NCBI GenBank assembly: GCA_022839625.1
Contig: JALHJL010000034.1
Coordinates: 1-42,728 of the forward strand
Source: Phycisphaerales bacterium
Lineage (GTDB): Bacteria > Planctomycetota > Phycisphaerae > UBA1845 > Fen-1342
Reading direction: 5' to 3'
Length of the DNA: 42,728 nucleotides
Shown here: one piece after another, positions 1-7,696 of the stretch
Position numbering within the stretch: the first letter of the stretch is position 1
Layout of the letters: the number at the start of each line of letters is the position of its first letter
The notes under the pieces: model-generated
Told to the model about the DNA's origin: nothing
The model's input: the letters and a program-made list of their open reading frames with translations, nothing else
The model's database searches: none
Made by a program: the position numbers and the translations under genes

Positions 1-1085
1 ACCATCCGCCGGCGCCGCCTCTACCCGCGCCGCCTCGGCCGGCCCGACCGGCCCGTCCCTGGCCTTCACCCATGAGGTGTTGCTCCCGTTCCGTGGGTCG
101 TGCGTGTCTTCACGCCCTTTTTACGCGGCGGAACGGCCCAGGCTTGCACCAATACTCATGAAGCTGGTGAATAATGCGGGGTGAGGTCTCACTCAACCCC
201 CAGGAATCTTGGCCATAACCGCCGCGTTTGTCGAGCCTTCGTAGCGTTGTAGTACTAGGGGCGCAAGGTGCAGTGACAGCCGACGGCGAGCGCCGAGCAG
301 CTCATCACCGAAGTCGCAGCCGCCCCGCCGACGCCTTGCGGCTTGAGCATCTGACACATCTCCAAACTCCAGCGCAGGCGACGAGTTGACGGGAAACGGA
401 CATGGACGTTCATCCCACTCCAGGAGCACCGAGGGAGCAGCCGCAGTTGTATCCTTGGCAGTTGGTCGCTTTCGGCGCTCCGTGTCGCGGAATCGAAACG
501 GGGCCAATGGGCGTGTGCGACACAAGCGCTCGGCTTCGTGGCTCCCCCGCGTTCCTTCCGAAGGCAGGGCAGGACCACGACCAACGCGACCAATGGGCCC
601 CGGCCTAAACGTGTCAGCCTCCGAGACTGCGCCAACCCCATGCCGGTACCGCCAGCCGTTCTGTTAACTCGCTGCCTATGCAATGAGTAGCGGCCCCCGC
701 TGGCCCGCACCCGCCAGACGACGCGCTGGCTGCGGAGCGGAGGCCGACGTCGGTATCGAATCTTCGAAGAGATGCCGATTGCCCTACCAGTCCGCGGCAG
801 AACTCCTCGTGGACCGCTCACCCGTAGCGTCGCACCTGAGCTCGCCGCAGCGAGTTGCCTGTAGCAACCTGCCCGCCGTGGCGGGTGTCCGACGCTTCTC
901 GAGCCAAATGGAATCCTCGCCGGACACGGCGGTCCGGCGCTACACTTCTGCGTCGGACTGCTACGCCGCGCCATGTTCGATCCCGCCGATCCGGCCGACC
1001 TCCAACCCGACCAGCGGCGGCGCGGAGTCGCCGCCATTCTTGCGGCCGACGTATTCCGCTCGTACGTGCAGCCCGTGCCGAGAAG
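1..1085. other. Left-end spacer without a supportable gene
   Basis: No reading frame here has recognisable protein character, and the open frames on both strands are Arg/Pro/Ser-rich as expected of non-coding high-GC DNA. Frame 1 from the left edge runs to a TGA at 73-75 and reads as a basic tail ending PVPGLHP, so it could be the last 24 codons of a gene entering from outside, but this is weak. The right part (868-964) carries a dispersed repeat listed separately. A degraded gene cannot be excluded. Confidence 0.5.
868..964. repeat. Dispersed palindromic repeat, copy 1
   Basis: Two blocks match a second locus at 9063-9115. Bases 868-896 (CCTGCCCGCCGTGGCGGGTG and following) match 9063-9091 at 27 of 29 positions. 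Bases 932-963 (GTCCGGCGCTACACTTCTGC and following) match the right arm at 9082-9113 with about three differences. Here the two blocks are separated by about 35 extra bases, so the copy looks rearranged relative to the compact hairpin at 9036-9103. The element ends about 120 bases past the end of atpC. It resembles REP/MITE-like palindromic units; no transposase is visible in the window. Confidence 0.6.
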
Positions 1086-1493
1086 TTACCCGCCCGACGC
1101 CAGCAGGCCGCGCAGGACCCTCACGCGGCGCTGGGCCTGCTCGCGCGCGAGGCGCGCATCTTCGCTGTATCCCTGATGCTGATCCACGGCACGACCGGCG
1201 GCGGCCACGACCTCGGCCGTAACCTCCTCCCGCGCGAGTGCACGGTTGGCCAGCACCATGACGTGGTTGTCGAAGACCTGGGCGAAGCCGCCATCGATGA
1301 AGAAACGGCGCGTCAGGCCGCCTTGCGTGTAGCGGAGTTGGCCGATGCCCAGCTCGCACATCAGCGCGGCGCGGTCGCGAAGCACGCCCAGCTCCCCATC
1401 GTGCGCGGGAATCACAACCGCGTCGGCGGTCTCCTCCAGCACCTGCCGCTCGGGCGTGATCACCGCGAGGCTGATGTTGCTCGTGTCGGACAT
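1086..1493 (-). CDS. atpC: ATP synthase F1 epsilon subunit
   Basis: The 135-residue product has the full bacterial epsilon layout: an N-terminal beta-sandwich beginning ISLAVITPERQVLEETADAV, with the conserved PAHDGELGVLRDRAALMCEL region, and a C-terminal alpha-helical hairpin (ARLAREQAQRRVRVLRG). In the F1Fo complex epsilon sits on the central stalk, couples gamma rotation to the c-ring and inhibits ATP hydrolysis. Length is normal for the family. The ATG at 1493 is preceded by AAGGA about nine bases upstream. Oddly, no atpD or other atp gene lies beside it: upstream is a spacer and then a divergent sulfatase-like gene. It therefore needs its own promoter or is separated from the main atp operon. 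Family assignment is secure. Confidence 0.94.
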   Translation of the reverse strand: MSDTSNISLAVITPERQVLEETADAVVIPAHDGELGVLRDRAALMCELGIGQLRYTQGGLTRRFFIDGGFAQVFDNHVMVLANRALAREEVTAEVVAAAGRAVDQHQGYSEDARLAREQAQRRVRVLRGLLASGG

Positions 1494-1504
1494 ATCGGGC
1501 GTTC

Positions 1505-1533
1505 CTTGTACGTTGCCCGGCTGGCCGCGTCAA
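1505..1533 (-). promoter_or_regulatory. Candidate promoter of atpC
   Basis: On the minus strand TTGACG (1533-1528) is followed after 17 bases by TACAAG (1510-1505), which matches 5/6 and 4/6 of the sigma70-type consensus. A start site about seven bases downstream would leave only a five-base leader before the atpC ATG and would cut off the AAGGA Shine-Dalgarno-like sequence. Either translation is nearly leaderless or the real promoter lies further upstream. Confidence 0.35.
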
Positions 1534-1779
1534 GAGAAGCAGCGTCGCGAGGGTCGTACGCCCGCGTACTGGAATCCGCGCGCGGCCTCGTTCGCCGTTG
1601 GTCCGGAAACGTCAGGGCAGACGGCGTGTCATGCGGCGCAGCGGGATTACCGGACTCCGGCCGGGCGTTGCACCGCCGGGAATTCGCGCGTCGTCCGTCC
1701 AACCGCTGATTTCTGCGGCCGATGGATACTTGGTGACCTTGTACGATGAACGGCGGGGACGTTGTGTCGGAAAGGAACC

Positions 1780-3777
1780 GTGCCCAAGCGCCCACGCCGA
1801 CGTCGCGAAGCCGCCCCTCCTCAGGTGCAGCGCAGGCCTCGACGCAGGCTATGGCTCCTTGCGGCGGCCGGAATCGTCATCGCGGGCGCGGCAGCCGTGG
1901 TCTGTTGGATCGGCGGCCCGGCACGGTTCGGCCAACGTCCGCAGGGCAGGTTCAATGTCCTCCTGATCACCGTCGATACGACGCGGGCCGACCACCTGGG
2001 CTGCTACGGGGGGACGGCGACGCGGACACCCCATATGGACCGTCTGGCCGATGACGGGGTGCTATTCCAACGCTGCTCCACCAGCTCCGTCATGACCCTG
2101 CCCTCGCACTGCACGATCATGACCGGGCTCTATCCCTTTGTGCACGGCGTCCGACGGAACGGAGGCGATCCTCTGCCGGCCGCGGCCGTTACGTTGGCGG
2201 AGGTCTTCAAGGAGGCGGGCTTCGCGACCGCCGCCGCCCTCGGGTCGTATGTGCTGGATCGGCGTTTCGGGCTGGCTCAGGGCTTTGACGAGTATCGCGA
2301 CGTGCCGCCGGTGAGCGGAACGCCGGCGGCCGGCGCGCAGCGCAAGGGCGACCAGGTGTGCGACGACGCCTTGGAGCTGCTGCGCCAGCGGGCCCAACAA
2401 CGGTTCTTCTTGTGGGCCCACTTCTATGACCCGCATTATCCGTACGAATCGCCGCGCCACCCGGATGTTGGGTCCGCGGCGGCGTATGCGGATGAAGTCT
2501 CGTACATGGACGGCGAGATCGGCCGGCTGCTGAACGGGCTTCGGGAGCTTGGGCTTGAGTCCAGCACGCTGGTGGTCCTGGTGGGCGACCACGGCGAGGG
2601 TCTGGACGAGCACCTGGAGTACCAGCACGGGTACTTCGTGTACGAAACCTGCCAGCAGGTCCCGTTTCTCATGCGCGGACCGGGGCTGGGAACCGCCGGG
2701 CGGCAGATTGACGCGGTCGTTCGCACGGCCGACCTCGCACCGACGATTCTCGAATTGGCGGGCCTGCCGCCGCTGGAGTCGATCTCGGGCGTAAGCCTCG
2801 TGCCACTCCTGGCTGAGCCGTCCACGGACCTGCCACGGTGCGCCTACGCCGAGACGGTGGAACCGTACGCGCTGTTGCGGCTGGCGAGAATCCGGACGTT
2901 CACGGCCGGCCGATGGAAGTACATCTGGTCAACGAGCCCGCAACTCTTCGACCTCGAGTCTGATCCGGGGGAACTCCACAATCGGATCGCCGAGCAGCCG
3001 GCCGTCGCCGATGCGCTGCACGAGGAGCTTCGCGCGCTCCTGGCCGAAGCCCCGCCCGCCGTCCGCGCGGACCGGTCCGCGCCGTTGACGCCCGGCGAGC
3101 TCGCCCGTCTGGAGTCGCTGGGCTACGTGGGGGCGGTGGCCGATGCGCACCCGGCGGACGTGAGCGAGCTGGACACGTTCGAGCCGGAGGGACGCGACGC
3201 TCATGAGTACGCCGCGCTGATACGCACGTACGAGTATGCACGCGAGGCGATCGGCCGGGGCCGTTTGGCGGAGGCGGAGAGCGGACTGCGCAGCGTCCTG
3301 GCGGTGTTGCCGGAGGCACCGTCTGCCCTGCGCGACCTGGCACACGTCCAACGCCAGCAGGGCCGGCAGGTGGCCGCGGCTCAAACGTACGAGCAAGCCT
3401 TGAAGGTCAGCCCCCGGGATGCGCGCACGCGCGTGCAGTATGCATCGCTGCTGATGGATCAGCGGCTGTGGGAGGAGGCTGCGGACCAGGCGCGCCAGGC
3501 GTTGCTGGTGCGGCCGAGCGACCTTGCCGCGCACATGATTCTGGGAGCGGCGTATGAACGGCTGGACCGGCTGGACGAGGCCTGCGCGCACCTGGAGACT
3601 GTCGCCCAGCTCGATCCGCGGGTCGTGAGCAGCATGTACGCGCTCGGGCAGCTCTATTTCAGGCTGCGGCGTTTTTCCGACGCGGCGGAGTGCTTCCAAA
3701 GAGTGCTCGCTGTTGAGCCGGAGTTCGAGCCGGCCCAGGCGGGCCTGCGGGCAACCGAGCGGGTGTTGCGCCGGTAG
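1780..3777 (+). CDS. Membrane-anchored sulfatase-like hydrolase with TPR repeats
   Basis: The 665-residue product has an Arg-rich N-terminus, one membrane segment (about 25-45), an alkaline-phosphatase-superfamily/sulfatase domain (about 58-400) and a TPR region (about 470-665). Metal-site motifs are visible: LLITVDTTRADHLGCYGG near the N-terminus and LVGDHGEGLDEH further on. Classical sulfatases carry C/S-x-P-x-R at the nucleophile; this protein has T-L-P-S-H (Thr near residue 106), so formylglycine maturation is not expected. Thr is the nucleophile in phosphoethanolamine transferases of the same superfamily, so the substrate may be a sulfate or phosphate ester and is not resolved. GTG 1780 is preferred because AAAGGA precedes it; an in-frame TTG at 1762 is the alternative. 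It is likely anchored with the catalytic domain outside the cytoplasm. It converges with the next gene, 33 bases apart. Confidence 0.85.
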   Translation: MPKRPRRRREAAPPQVQRRPRRRLWLLAAAGIVIAGAAAVVCWIGGPARFGQRPQGRFNVLLITVDTTRADHLGCYGGTATRTPHMDRLADDGVLFQRCSTSSVMTLPSHCTIMTGLYPFVHGVRRNGGDPLPAAAVTLAEVFKEAGFATAAALGSYVLDRRFGLAQGFDEYRDVPPVSGTPAAGAQRKGDQVCDDALELLRQRAQQRFFLWAHFYDPHYPYESPRHPDVGSAAAYADEVSYMDGEIGRLLNGLRELGLESSTLVVLVGDHGEGLDEHLEYQHGYFVYETCQQVPFLMRGPGLGTAGRQIDAVVRTADLAPTILELAGLPPLESISGVSLVPLLAEPSTDLPRCAYAETVEPYALLRLARIRTFTAGRWKYIWSTSPQLFDLESDPGELHNRIAEQPAVADALHEELRALLAEAPPAVRADRSAPLTPGELARLESLGYVGAVADAHPADVSELDTFEPEGRDAHEYAALIRTYEYAREAIGRGRLAEAESGLRSVLAVLPEAPSALRDLAHVQRQQGRQVAAAQTYEQALKVSPRDARTRVQYASLLMDQRLWEEAADQARQALLVRPSDLAAHMILGAAYERLDRLDEACAHLETVAQLDPRVVSSMYALGQLYFRLRRFSDAAECFQRVLAVEPEFEPAQAGLRATERVLRR

Positions 3778-3810
3778 CGCGCCGGAGCCGGGCGATCGCC
3801 GTGATCGGCC

Positions 3811-5001
3811 TCAGCCGAGCCGGCCGCGTTCGGCGGGCGGGCCGGGATTGAACAGGGGCTTCTGGAAGCAGGTGAGGTAGCCCCGGCTCTGGAGGTACGC
3901 CAGCAGTTCCTCGACCGAGGCGAACATCTTGGTGGCCGTCTCGGTGATGAAGGGTGAGGCCTCGGCCTTGGGTTGCCAGACGACGTACACCTCCTTGGTG
4001 CCCTCGAAAGCATGCTGGAGCTCGCGCTCGACGCCGGACGACAGTCCGGGCTTGCCCGAGGGCAGTTCGGGGATGAAGCTCACGATCATGTCGGACTGGT
4101 CGATGAGCTTGAAGTCGCGGGCATAGATCTGGGCGTCGATGTCGCGTGCGATGCCGGTGACTTCCGCAACATCGAACTCAAGCTCCCGCCCGTGGACCGG
4201 CAAGTGAAACTTGGTCTTACCCTCCCGGAGCGCGGCCGCCGCGTACGTGAGCAGGCGCTTCTCGTCCATGTCGCCGGGGTCAAAGGTGATGAAATGCTCG
4301 GCGAGCGCGGCCCGGAAAGCGTCGATCTGCGCGAGCGTCGCGGGCATGTCCACCACGTGCGTCATCGGGAACGACGGGTAGACCCGCTTGGTTTCCGGTT
4401 TGAAGATCAGGCGGTAGAGCGATTCGACCGGGCCGTCCCCGAGGCCGCGCGCGAAGACGTAGAAGCACCCGTGCCCCCGCACCGCACTGGCCAGGACCTC
4501 GGTGGCGAGAATCTCCTCCTCGCGCCAGACGAGGATGTCCTTCAGATTGTGCGGCAGGTCGAAGTCGCGCGTCAGCCGCTCATGGACGGCGTCCACGTTG
4601 TCCACCAGCGTGATGTAGACGTCCGCGTCGAGGGCCAGCATCTGGTCGTGATCGAACGCAGGGAACAGGCCGTGCTTCCACCGGAACGACGCGTGCGTGT
4701 TGACGATCACCGTCGGGTGCTGGTCCACCTCGGCCAGGATGTCCTTGAACACCGACCGCCGCAACGCCGCCAGCCGGGCCAGCGGCAGGTCCAGGATTCG
4801 CCCCGGCCGCACGTCGCGGCCCTCGGCATACATCATGTCGCCGACGTGGAAGCGGCGGACCGCGTGACCGCGCGACTCCGCCACCCGGGCGACGGTTTCG
4901 ATGAAGGGCTTCTTATCGACGCCGACCTGGCCGGTGACAACCACGCGGCGGCCGGAATGGCGGGCCCCGCTGAACAGGCCGGGCTGGAGGGTCTCACTCA
5001 T
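3811..5001 (-). CDS. P-loop NTPase fused to a nucleoside 2-deoxyribosyltransferase-like domain
   Basis: The 396-residue product has two parts. Residues 18-200 look like an adenylate-kinase-type P-loop NTPase: a loop reading VVVTGQVGVDKKP (21-32), a second conserved stretch VIVNTHASFRWKHGL (98-112), and YITLVDN (129-135) in the Walker B-like position. The loop lacks the usual GK[S/T]; it reads G-x-x-G-x-D-K-K. Residues 205-375 resemble the Rossmann-like nucleoside 2-deoxyribosyltransferase fold: RVYPSFPMTHV (206-216), ARDFKLIDQSDMIVSFIPE (294-312) and SSGVERELQHAF (321-332), where the Glu could be the catalytic residue. The combination suggests a cytosolic nucleotide- or nucleoside-processing enzyme, but the reaction is unknown to me. 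It stands alone, reading toward the sulfatase-like gene and away from tRNA-Leu. Confidence 0.7.
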   Translation of the reverse strand: MSETLQPGLFSGARHSGRRVVVTGQVGVDKKPFIETVARVAESRGHAVRRFHVGDMMYAEGRDVRPGRILDLPLARLAALRRSVFKDILAEVDQHPTVIVNTHASFRWKHGLFPAFDHDQMLALDADVYITLVDNVDAVHERLTRDFDLPHNLKDILVWREEEILATEVLASAVRGHGCFYVFARGLGDGPVESLYRLIFKPETKRVYPSFPMTHVVDMPATLAQIDAFRAALAEHFITFDPGDMDEKRLLTYAAAALREGKTKFHLPVHGRELEFDVAEVTGIARDIDAQIYARDFKLIDQSDMIVSFIPELPSGKPGLSSGVERELQHAFEGTKEVYVVWQPKAEASPFITETATKMFASVEELLAYLQSRGYLTCFQKPLFNPGPPAERGRLG

Positions 5002-5030
5002 CGCCCGCGATGTTACACCGGAAGGCCGCC

Positions 5031-5086
5031 GCTGTCTTGACGGCGGAGGCGGAGGACTGCTGTCTTGACGGCCAAGGCGGCGGACT
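5031..5086 (+). repeat. 28-bp tandem duplication upstream of tRNA-Leu
   Basis: Two adjacent 28-base units (5031-5058 and 5059-5086) begin GCTGTCTTGACGGC and agree at 25 of 28 positions. Each carries TTGACG. Only the second copy is followed at proper distance by a -10 sequence, so the first is a spare upstream -35-like element. Confidence 0.75.
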
Positions 5087-5092
5087 TATGAT
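5065..5092 (+). promoter_or_regulatory. Promoter of tRNA-Leu
   Basis: TTGACG (5065-5070), a 16-base spacer and TATGAT (5087-5092) give 5/6 matches to each sigma70-type hexamer. Predicted transcription starts near 5099, leaving a leader of about 38 bases before the mature tRNA at 5137. No gene lies between, so the tRNA is the natural target. Confidence 0.7.
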
Positions 5093-5136
5093 GATGGCTG
5101 CACGGGGTGATTGCAACGCCCCGCGCCCCGTACATT

Positions 5137-5220
5137 GCGGCTGTGGCGGAATTGGCAGACGCGCAAGGTTCAGGTCCTTGTGAGGGCAACCTCGTGCTGG
5201 TTCGACTCCAGTCAGCCGCA
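5137..5220 (+). tRNA. tRNA-Leu (anticodon CAG)
   Basis: All arms fold. The acceptor GCGGCTG pairs with CAGCCGC, with discriminator A at 5220. The D arm is GCG...CGC. The anticodon stem CAAGG/CCTTG encloses the loop TTCAGGT, giving anticodon CAG. A long variable arm (AGG-GCAA-CCT) marks a class II tRNA, and the T arm contains TTCGACT. Long variable arm, CAG anticodon and A73 together identify leucine. The 3' CCA is not encoded. The gene lies between its promoter and a strong terminator, and leuS, which charges it, is 29 kb away in the same window. Confidence 0.97.
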
Positions 5221-5233
5221 TTCTGTCGAGCGT

Positions 5234-5268
5234 ACGGACGGTTAGCGAATTACTGACCGTCCGTTTCT
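5234..5268 (+). terminator. Intrinsic terminator after tRNA-Leu
   Basis: ACGGACGGTTAG (5234-5245) pairs with CTGACCGTCCGT (5253-5264), a 12-bp stem with one G-T pair around a 7-base loop, followed by TTCTG with only a short T stretch. It begins 13 bases after the tRNA 3' end. It is the clearest terminator-like structure in the window. Confidence 0.75.
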
Positions 5269-5379
5269 GCTGGGGGGAGCGCTGGCCGGCGGCGGTGGGG
5301 TAACGGTCGGACGCTGACCCGCCGCGCGCGGGCAGCTTTGCCCGGCGGGGCTCGCTTCCCGTTTGCCGGGTGAGGTGCC

Positions 5380-5385
5380 TACAAT
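5380..5385 (+). promoter_or_regulatory. Possible -10 element of the dehydrogenase operon
   Basis: TACAAT matches five of six positions of the -10 consensus and ends 30 bases before the GTG start of the E1 alpha gene. I see no good -35 at 16-18 bases, so only the -10 half is supported. Confidence 0.3.
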
Positions 5386-5415
5386 CCAGGCACACTCGGG
5401 CGTCTGAGGCCGCGG

Positions 5416-6561
5416 GTGGTGAAACAACTGACGCGACGAGGGCTTGCCGTGCCGCGAGAGCCGATCCATGTTTCGTGCCGCTTGGAGTCGCTGTCCGTCC
5501 TGTCGCCGGACGGCCAGGTCGACCAGGACCTGGAGCCGGAGATCGGCAGTGCCGATCTGCTGCGGCTCTACCGGACCATGCTCCTGTCGCGCCGCCTGGA
5601 CGAACGCTGCCTGATGTTGCAGCGCCAGGGTCGCATGGGCACCTACGGGCCAACCAAGGGCCAGGAGGCCGCGTCGCTCGGACCGGCGTACGTGCTGCGG
5701 CCGGACGACTGGCTCGTGCCCGCGTTTCGTGAAGCCGCCGGTCTGTTCTGGCGGGGCTGGCCGTTGCAGGCGTGGATGTTTGTCTGGGGCGGGTCCGAAG
5801 CCGGGAACATTGTGCCGGACGGCGTGAACGATCTGCCCTTGTGCGTTCCGATCGCCTCGCAGTGCCAGTACGGGATGGGCATCGCGTGGGGCTGCAAGCT
5901 TCGTGGGCAGGGGCAGGTCTGCCTGACGTTCTGCGGCGATGGAGCGACGTCCGAGGGGGACTTCCACGAGGCGTTGAATTTCGCCGGCGTCTACAACCTC
6001 CCCCTGATCATGTTGGTACAGAACAACGGCTGGGCCATATCCCAGCCGCGCCACCGCCAGACGGCTTCTCAGACAATCGCCCAGAAGGCGGTGGCCTACG
6101 GTTTCGACGGCCTGCAGGTCGACGGCAATGACATCCTCGCCATGATCGTCGCCACGCGCGAGGCGGCCGAGAAGGCCCGTACCGGCGGCGGGCCGACGCT
6201 GATCGAGGCCGTCACGTACCGCATGATGATGCACACGACCGCCGACGATCCGAAGAAGTACCGCAAGGAGGAGGAGGTCAAGGCGTGGGAGCCGCGCGAT
6301 CCGCTGCTCCGCTTCCGCACGTACCTGGACCGGAAGAAGGTGCTCAGCCCGGAGGCGGAGAAGGTCATCGACGAGGAGGTCGCCGCGGAACTCGACGCGG
6401 CGGTGCGCTCCTACGAATCGCACCGGACCGAGCCGACCGAGTTCCTGGAGCACATGTACGCCGAAATGACCCCGGACCTTATTGCCCAGCAGGCGGAGCT
6501 GAAGGCCTACCTGGCCGGCAAGCACACGCCGGCCCCCCAGCCCGATCTCGCTGCCGTGTGA
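5416..6561 (+). CDS. pdhA: 2-oxoacid (pyruvate-type) dehydrogenase E1 component, alpha subunit
   Basis: The 381-residue product is the thiamine-diphosphate-binding alpha subunit of a heterotetrameric E1, which decarboxylates a 2-oxoacid and passes the acyl group to lipoyl-E2. The TPP/Mg motif runs from CGDGATSEGDF (173-183) to VQNN (201-204). The stretches GRMGTYGPTKGQEAASLGPA and VWGGSEAGNIVPDGVNDLP look like the alpha subunits of Gram-positive pyruvate dehydrogenases. Branched-chain oxoacid specificity cannot be ruled out. GTG 5416 follows TGAGG at about six bases; GTG 5449 (before PREPIHVS) is a fair alternative and would fit family length equally well. The E1 beta gene follows after 19 bases. 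Confidence 0.92.
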   Translation: MVKQLTRRGLAVPREPIHVSCRLESLSVLSPDGQVDQDLEPEIGSADLLRLYRTMLLSRRLDERCLMLQRQGRMGTYGPTKGQEAASLGPAYVLRPDDWLVPAFREAAGLFWRGWPLQAWMFVWGGSEAGNIVPDGVNDLPLCVPIASQCQYGMGIAWGCKLRGQGQVCLTFCGDGATSEGDFHEALNFAGVYNLPLIMLVQNNGWAISQPRHRQTASQTIAQKAVAYGFDGLQVDGNDILAMIVATREAAEKARTGGGPTLIEAVTYRMMMHTTADDPKKYRKEEEVKAWEPRDPLLRFRTYLDRKKVLSPEAEKVIDEEVAAELDAAVRSYESHRTEPTEFLEHMYAEMTPDLIAQQAELKAYLAGKHTPAPQPDLAAV

Positions 6562-6580
6562 ACCGACGGAGGACCCATCC

Positions 6581-7561
6581 GTGCCCCAACTGACGATGGT
6601 AAAGGCCCTGAACCTGGCGCTCGCCGAAGCCATGCGCGAGGACCCGAACGTAGTGCTACTAGGCCAGGATGTGGGCCAGGACGAGGGCGTTTTCCGCGTC
6701 ACCGAGGGGCTGTTGCAGGAGTTCGGGGCCGACCGGTGTATCGACACGCCGTTGGCGGAGGCGGCGATCGTGGGGGCTGGGATCGGCCTCGCCTTCACGG
6801 GGTTCCGCCCGGTGTGCGAAATCCAGTTCGACGGGTTCTCGTTTCAGGCCTTCCACCAGATTGAGAACCACGTCCGGCGCTTCCGCAACCGGACGCGCGG
6901 ACAACGCACCTGCCCCATGGTGATCCGGATGCCCTACGGCGGCGGGATTCGGGCCGTCGAGCACCATAGCGAGGCGCCCGAGGCGACGTATGCACATCTG
7001 GCAGGCCTGCATGTCGTCATTCCGTCCGGGCCGCGCAACGCGCGCGCGCTGCTGCGGGCCGCGATCCTGTCGCCCGACCCGGTCATCTTCTTCGAGCCCA
7101 AAGCCTCCTATCGCGCGTCTCGGGAGGAAGTGCCGGAAGAGCCGGAGACGCTGCCGATCGGCAAGGGTCTCGTGGCGCGGCGCGGCAAAGACCTGACGCT
7201 CATCTCCTACGGCGCAATGCTGCGCACTACGTTGGACGCGGCGGAGGAGCTGCTCGACGAGCACGACGTTGACGCGGAAGTGCTCGACCTGCTCTCCGTA
7301 GCGCCGCTGGACAGCGAGCTGATCAACGCTTCGGTGCGGCGCACCGGGCGGGCGGTCGTGGTACACGAAGCACCGCGGCACTGCGGGGTGGGGGCGGAGA
7401 TCGTGGCGCGTATCGTGGAGGAGAGCCTGCTCTACCTGGAGGCCCCGGTGCGGCGCGTCACGGGCTTCGACACGATCATGCCTTACTTCACGAATGAGCT
7501 GACCTATCTGCCGGATGCCGGCCGGGTGGTCGAGGCTGCCCTTGAGACAGTGCGGTTCTGA
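6581..7561 (+). CDS. pdhB: 2-oxoacid (pyruvate-type) dehydrogenase E1 component, beta subunit
   Basis: The 326-residue product is the transketolase-like beta subunit that completes the E1 active site. The segment DTPLAEAAIVGAGIGLAFTG carries the conserved TPP-contacting Glu. PYGGGIRAVEHHSEAPEATY and PDPVIFFEPKASYR are typical of pyruvate-type beta subunits, and the C-terminal domain includes VVVHEAPRHCGVGAEIVA. Length matches the family. The GTG start follows a strong GGAGGA at about seven bases. It is the second gene of the operon, 19 bases after E1 alpha and 135 bases before the E2 coding start. Confidence 0.94.
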   Translation: MPQLTMVKALNLALAEAMREDPNVVLLGQDVGQDEGVFRVTEGLLQEFGADRCIDTPLAEAAIVGAGIGLAFTGFRPVCEIQFDGFSFQAFHQIENHVRRFRNRTRGQRTCPMVIRMPYGGGIRAVEHHSEAPEATYAHLAGLHVVIPSGPRNARALLRAAILSPDPVIFFEPKASYRASREEVPEEPETLPIGKGLVARRGKDLTLISYGAMLRTTLDAAEELLDEHDVDAEVLDLLSVAPLDSELINASVRRTGRAVVVHEAPRHCGVGAEIVARIVEESLLYLEAPVRRVTGFDTIMPYFTNELTYLPDAGRVVEAALETVRF

Positions 7562-7696
7562 GCGCGGGCGGAGACCCGGTTTGCTCGACCGGCCGCGAGA
7601 CGGTCGGTACACTGCCCACGGATTGGGCGCCGTCATGGGCAAAGCGGTGGAGCGACCGTGAGCCAGGCGCCCGAGCGGCTTCTTGGGACAGGACTC

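Noticed and set aside
193..1037. Minus-strand frames of 110 and 260 codons in the left spacer
   Set aside because: No recognisable family, odd composition and overlap with a dispersed repeat; could be a decayed gene but nothing supports it.
3778..3810. Small stem GCGATC/GATCGG-like between convergent genes as a bidirectional terminator
   Set aside because: Stem is short and there is no T tract on either strand.
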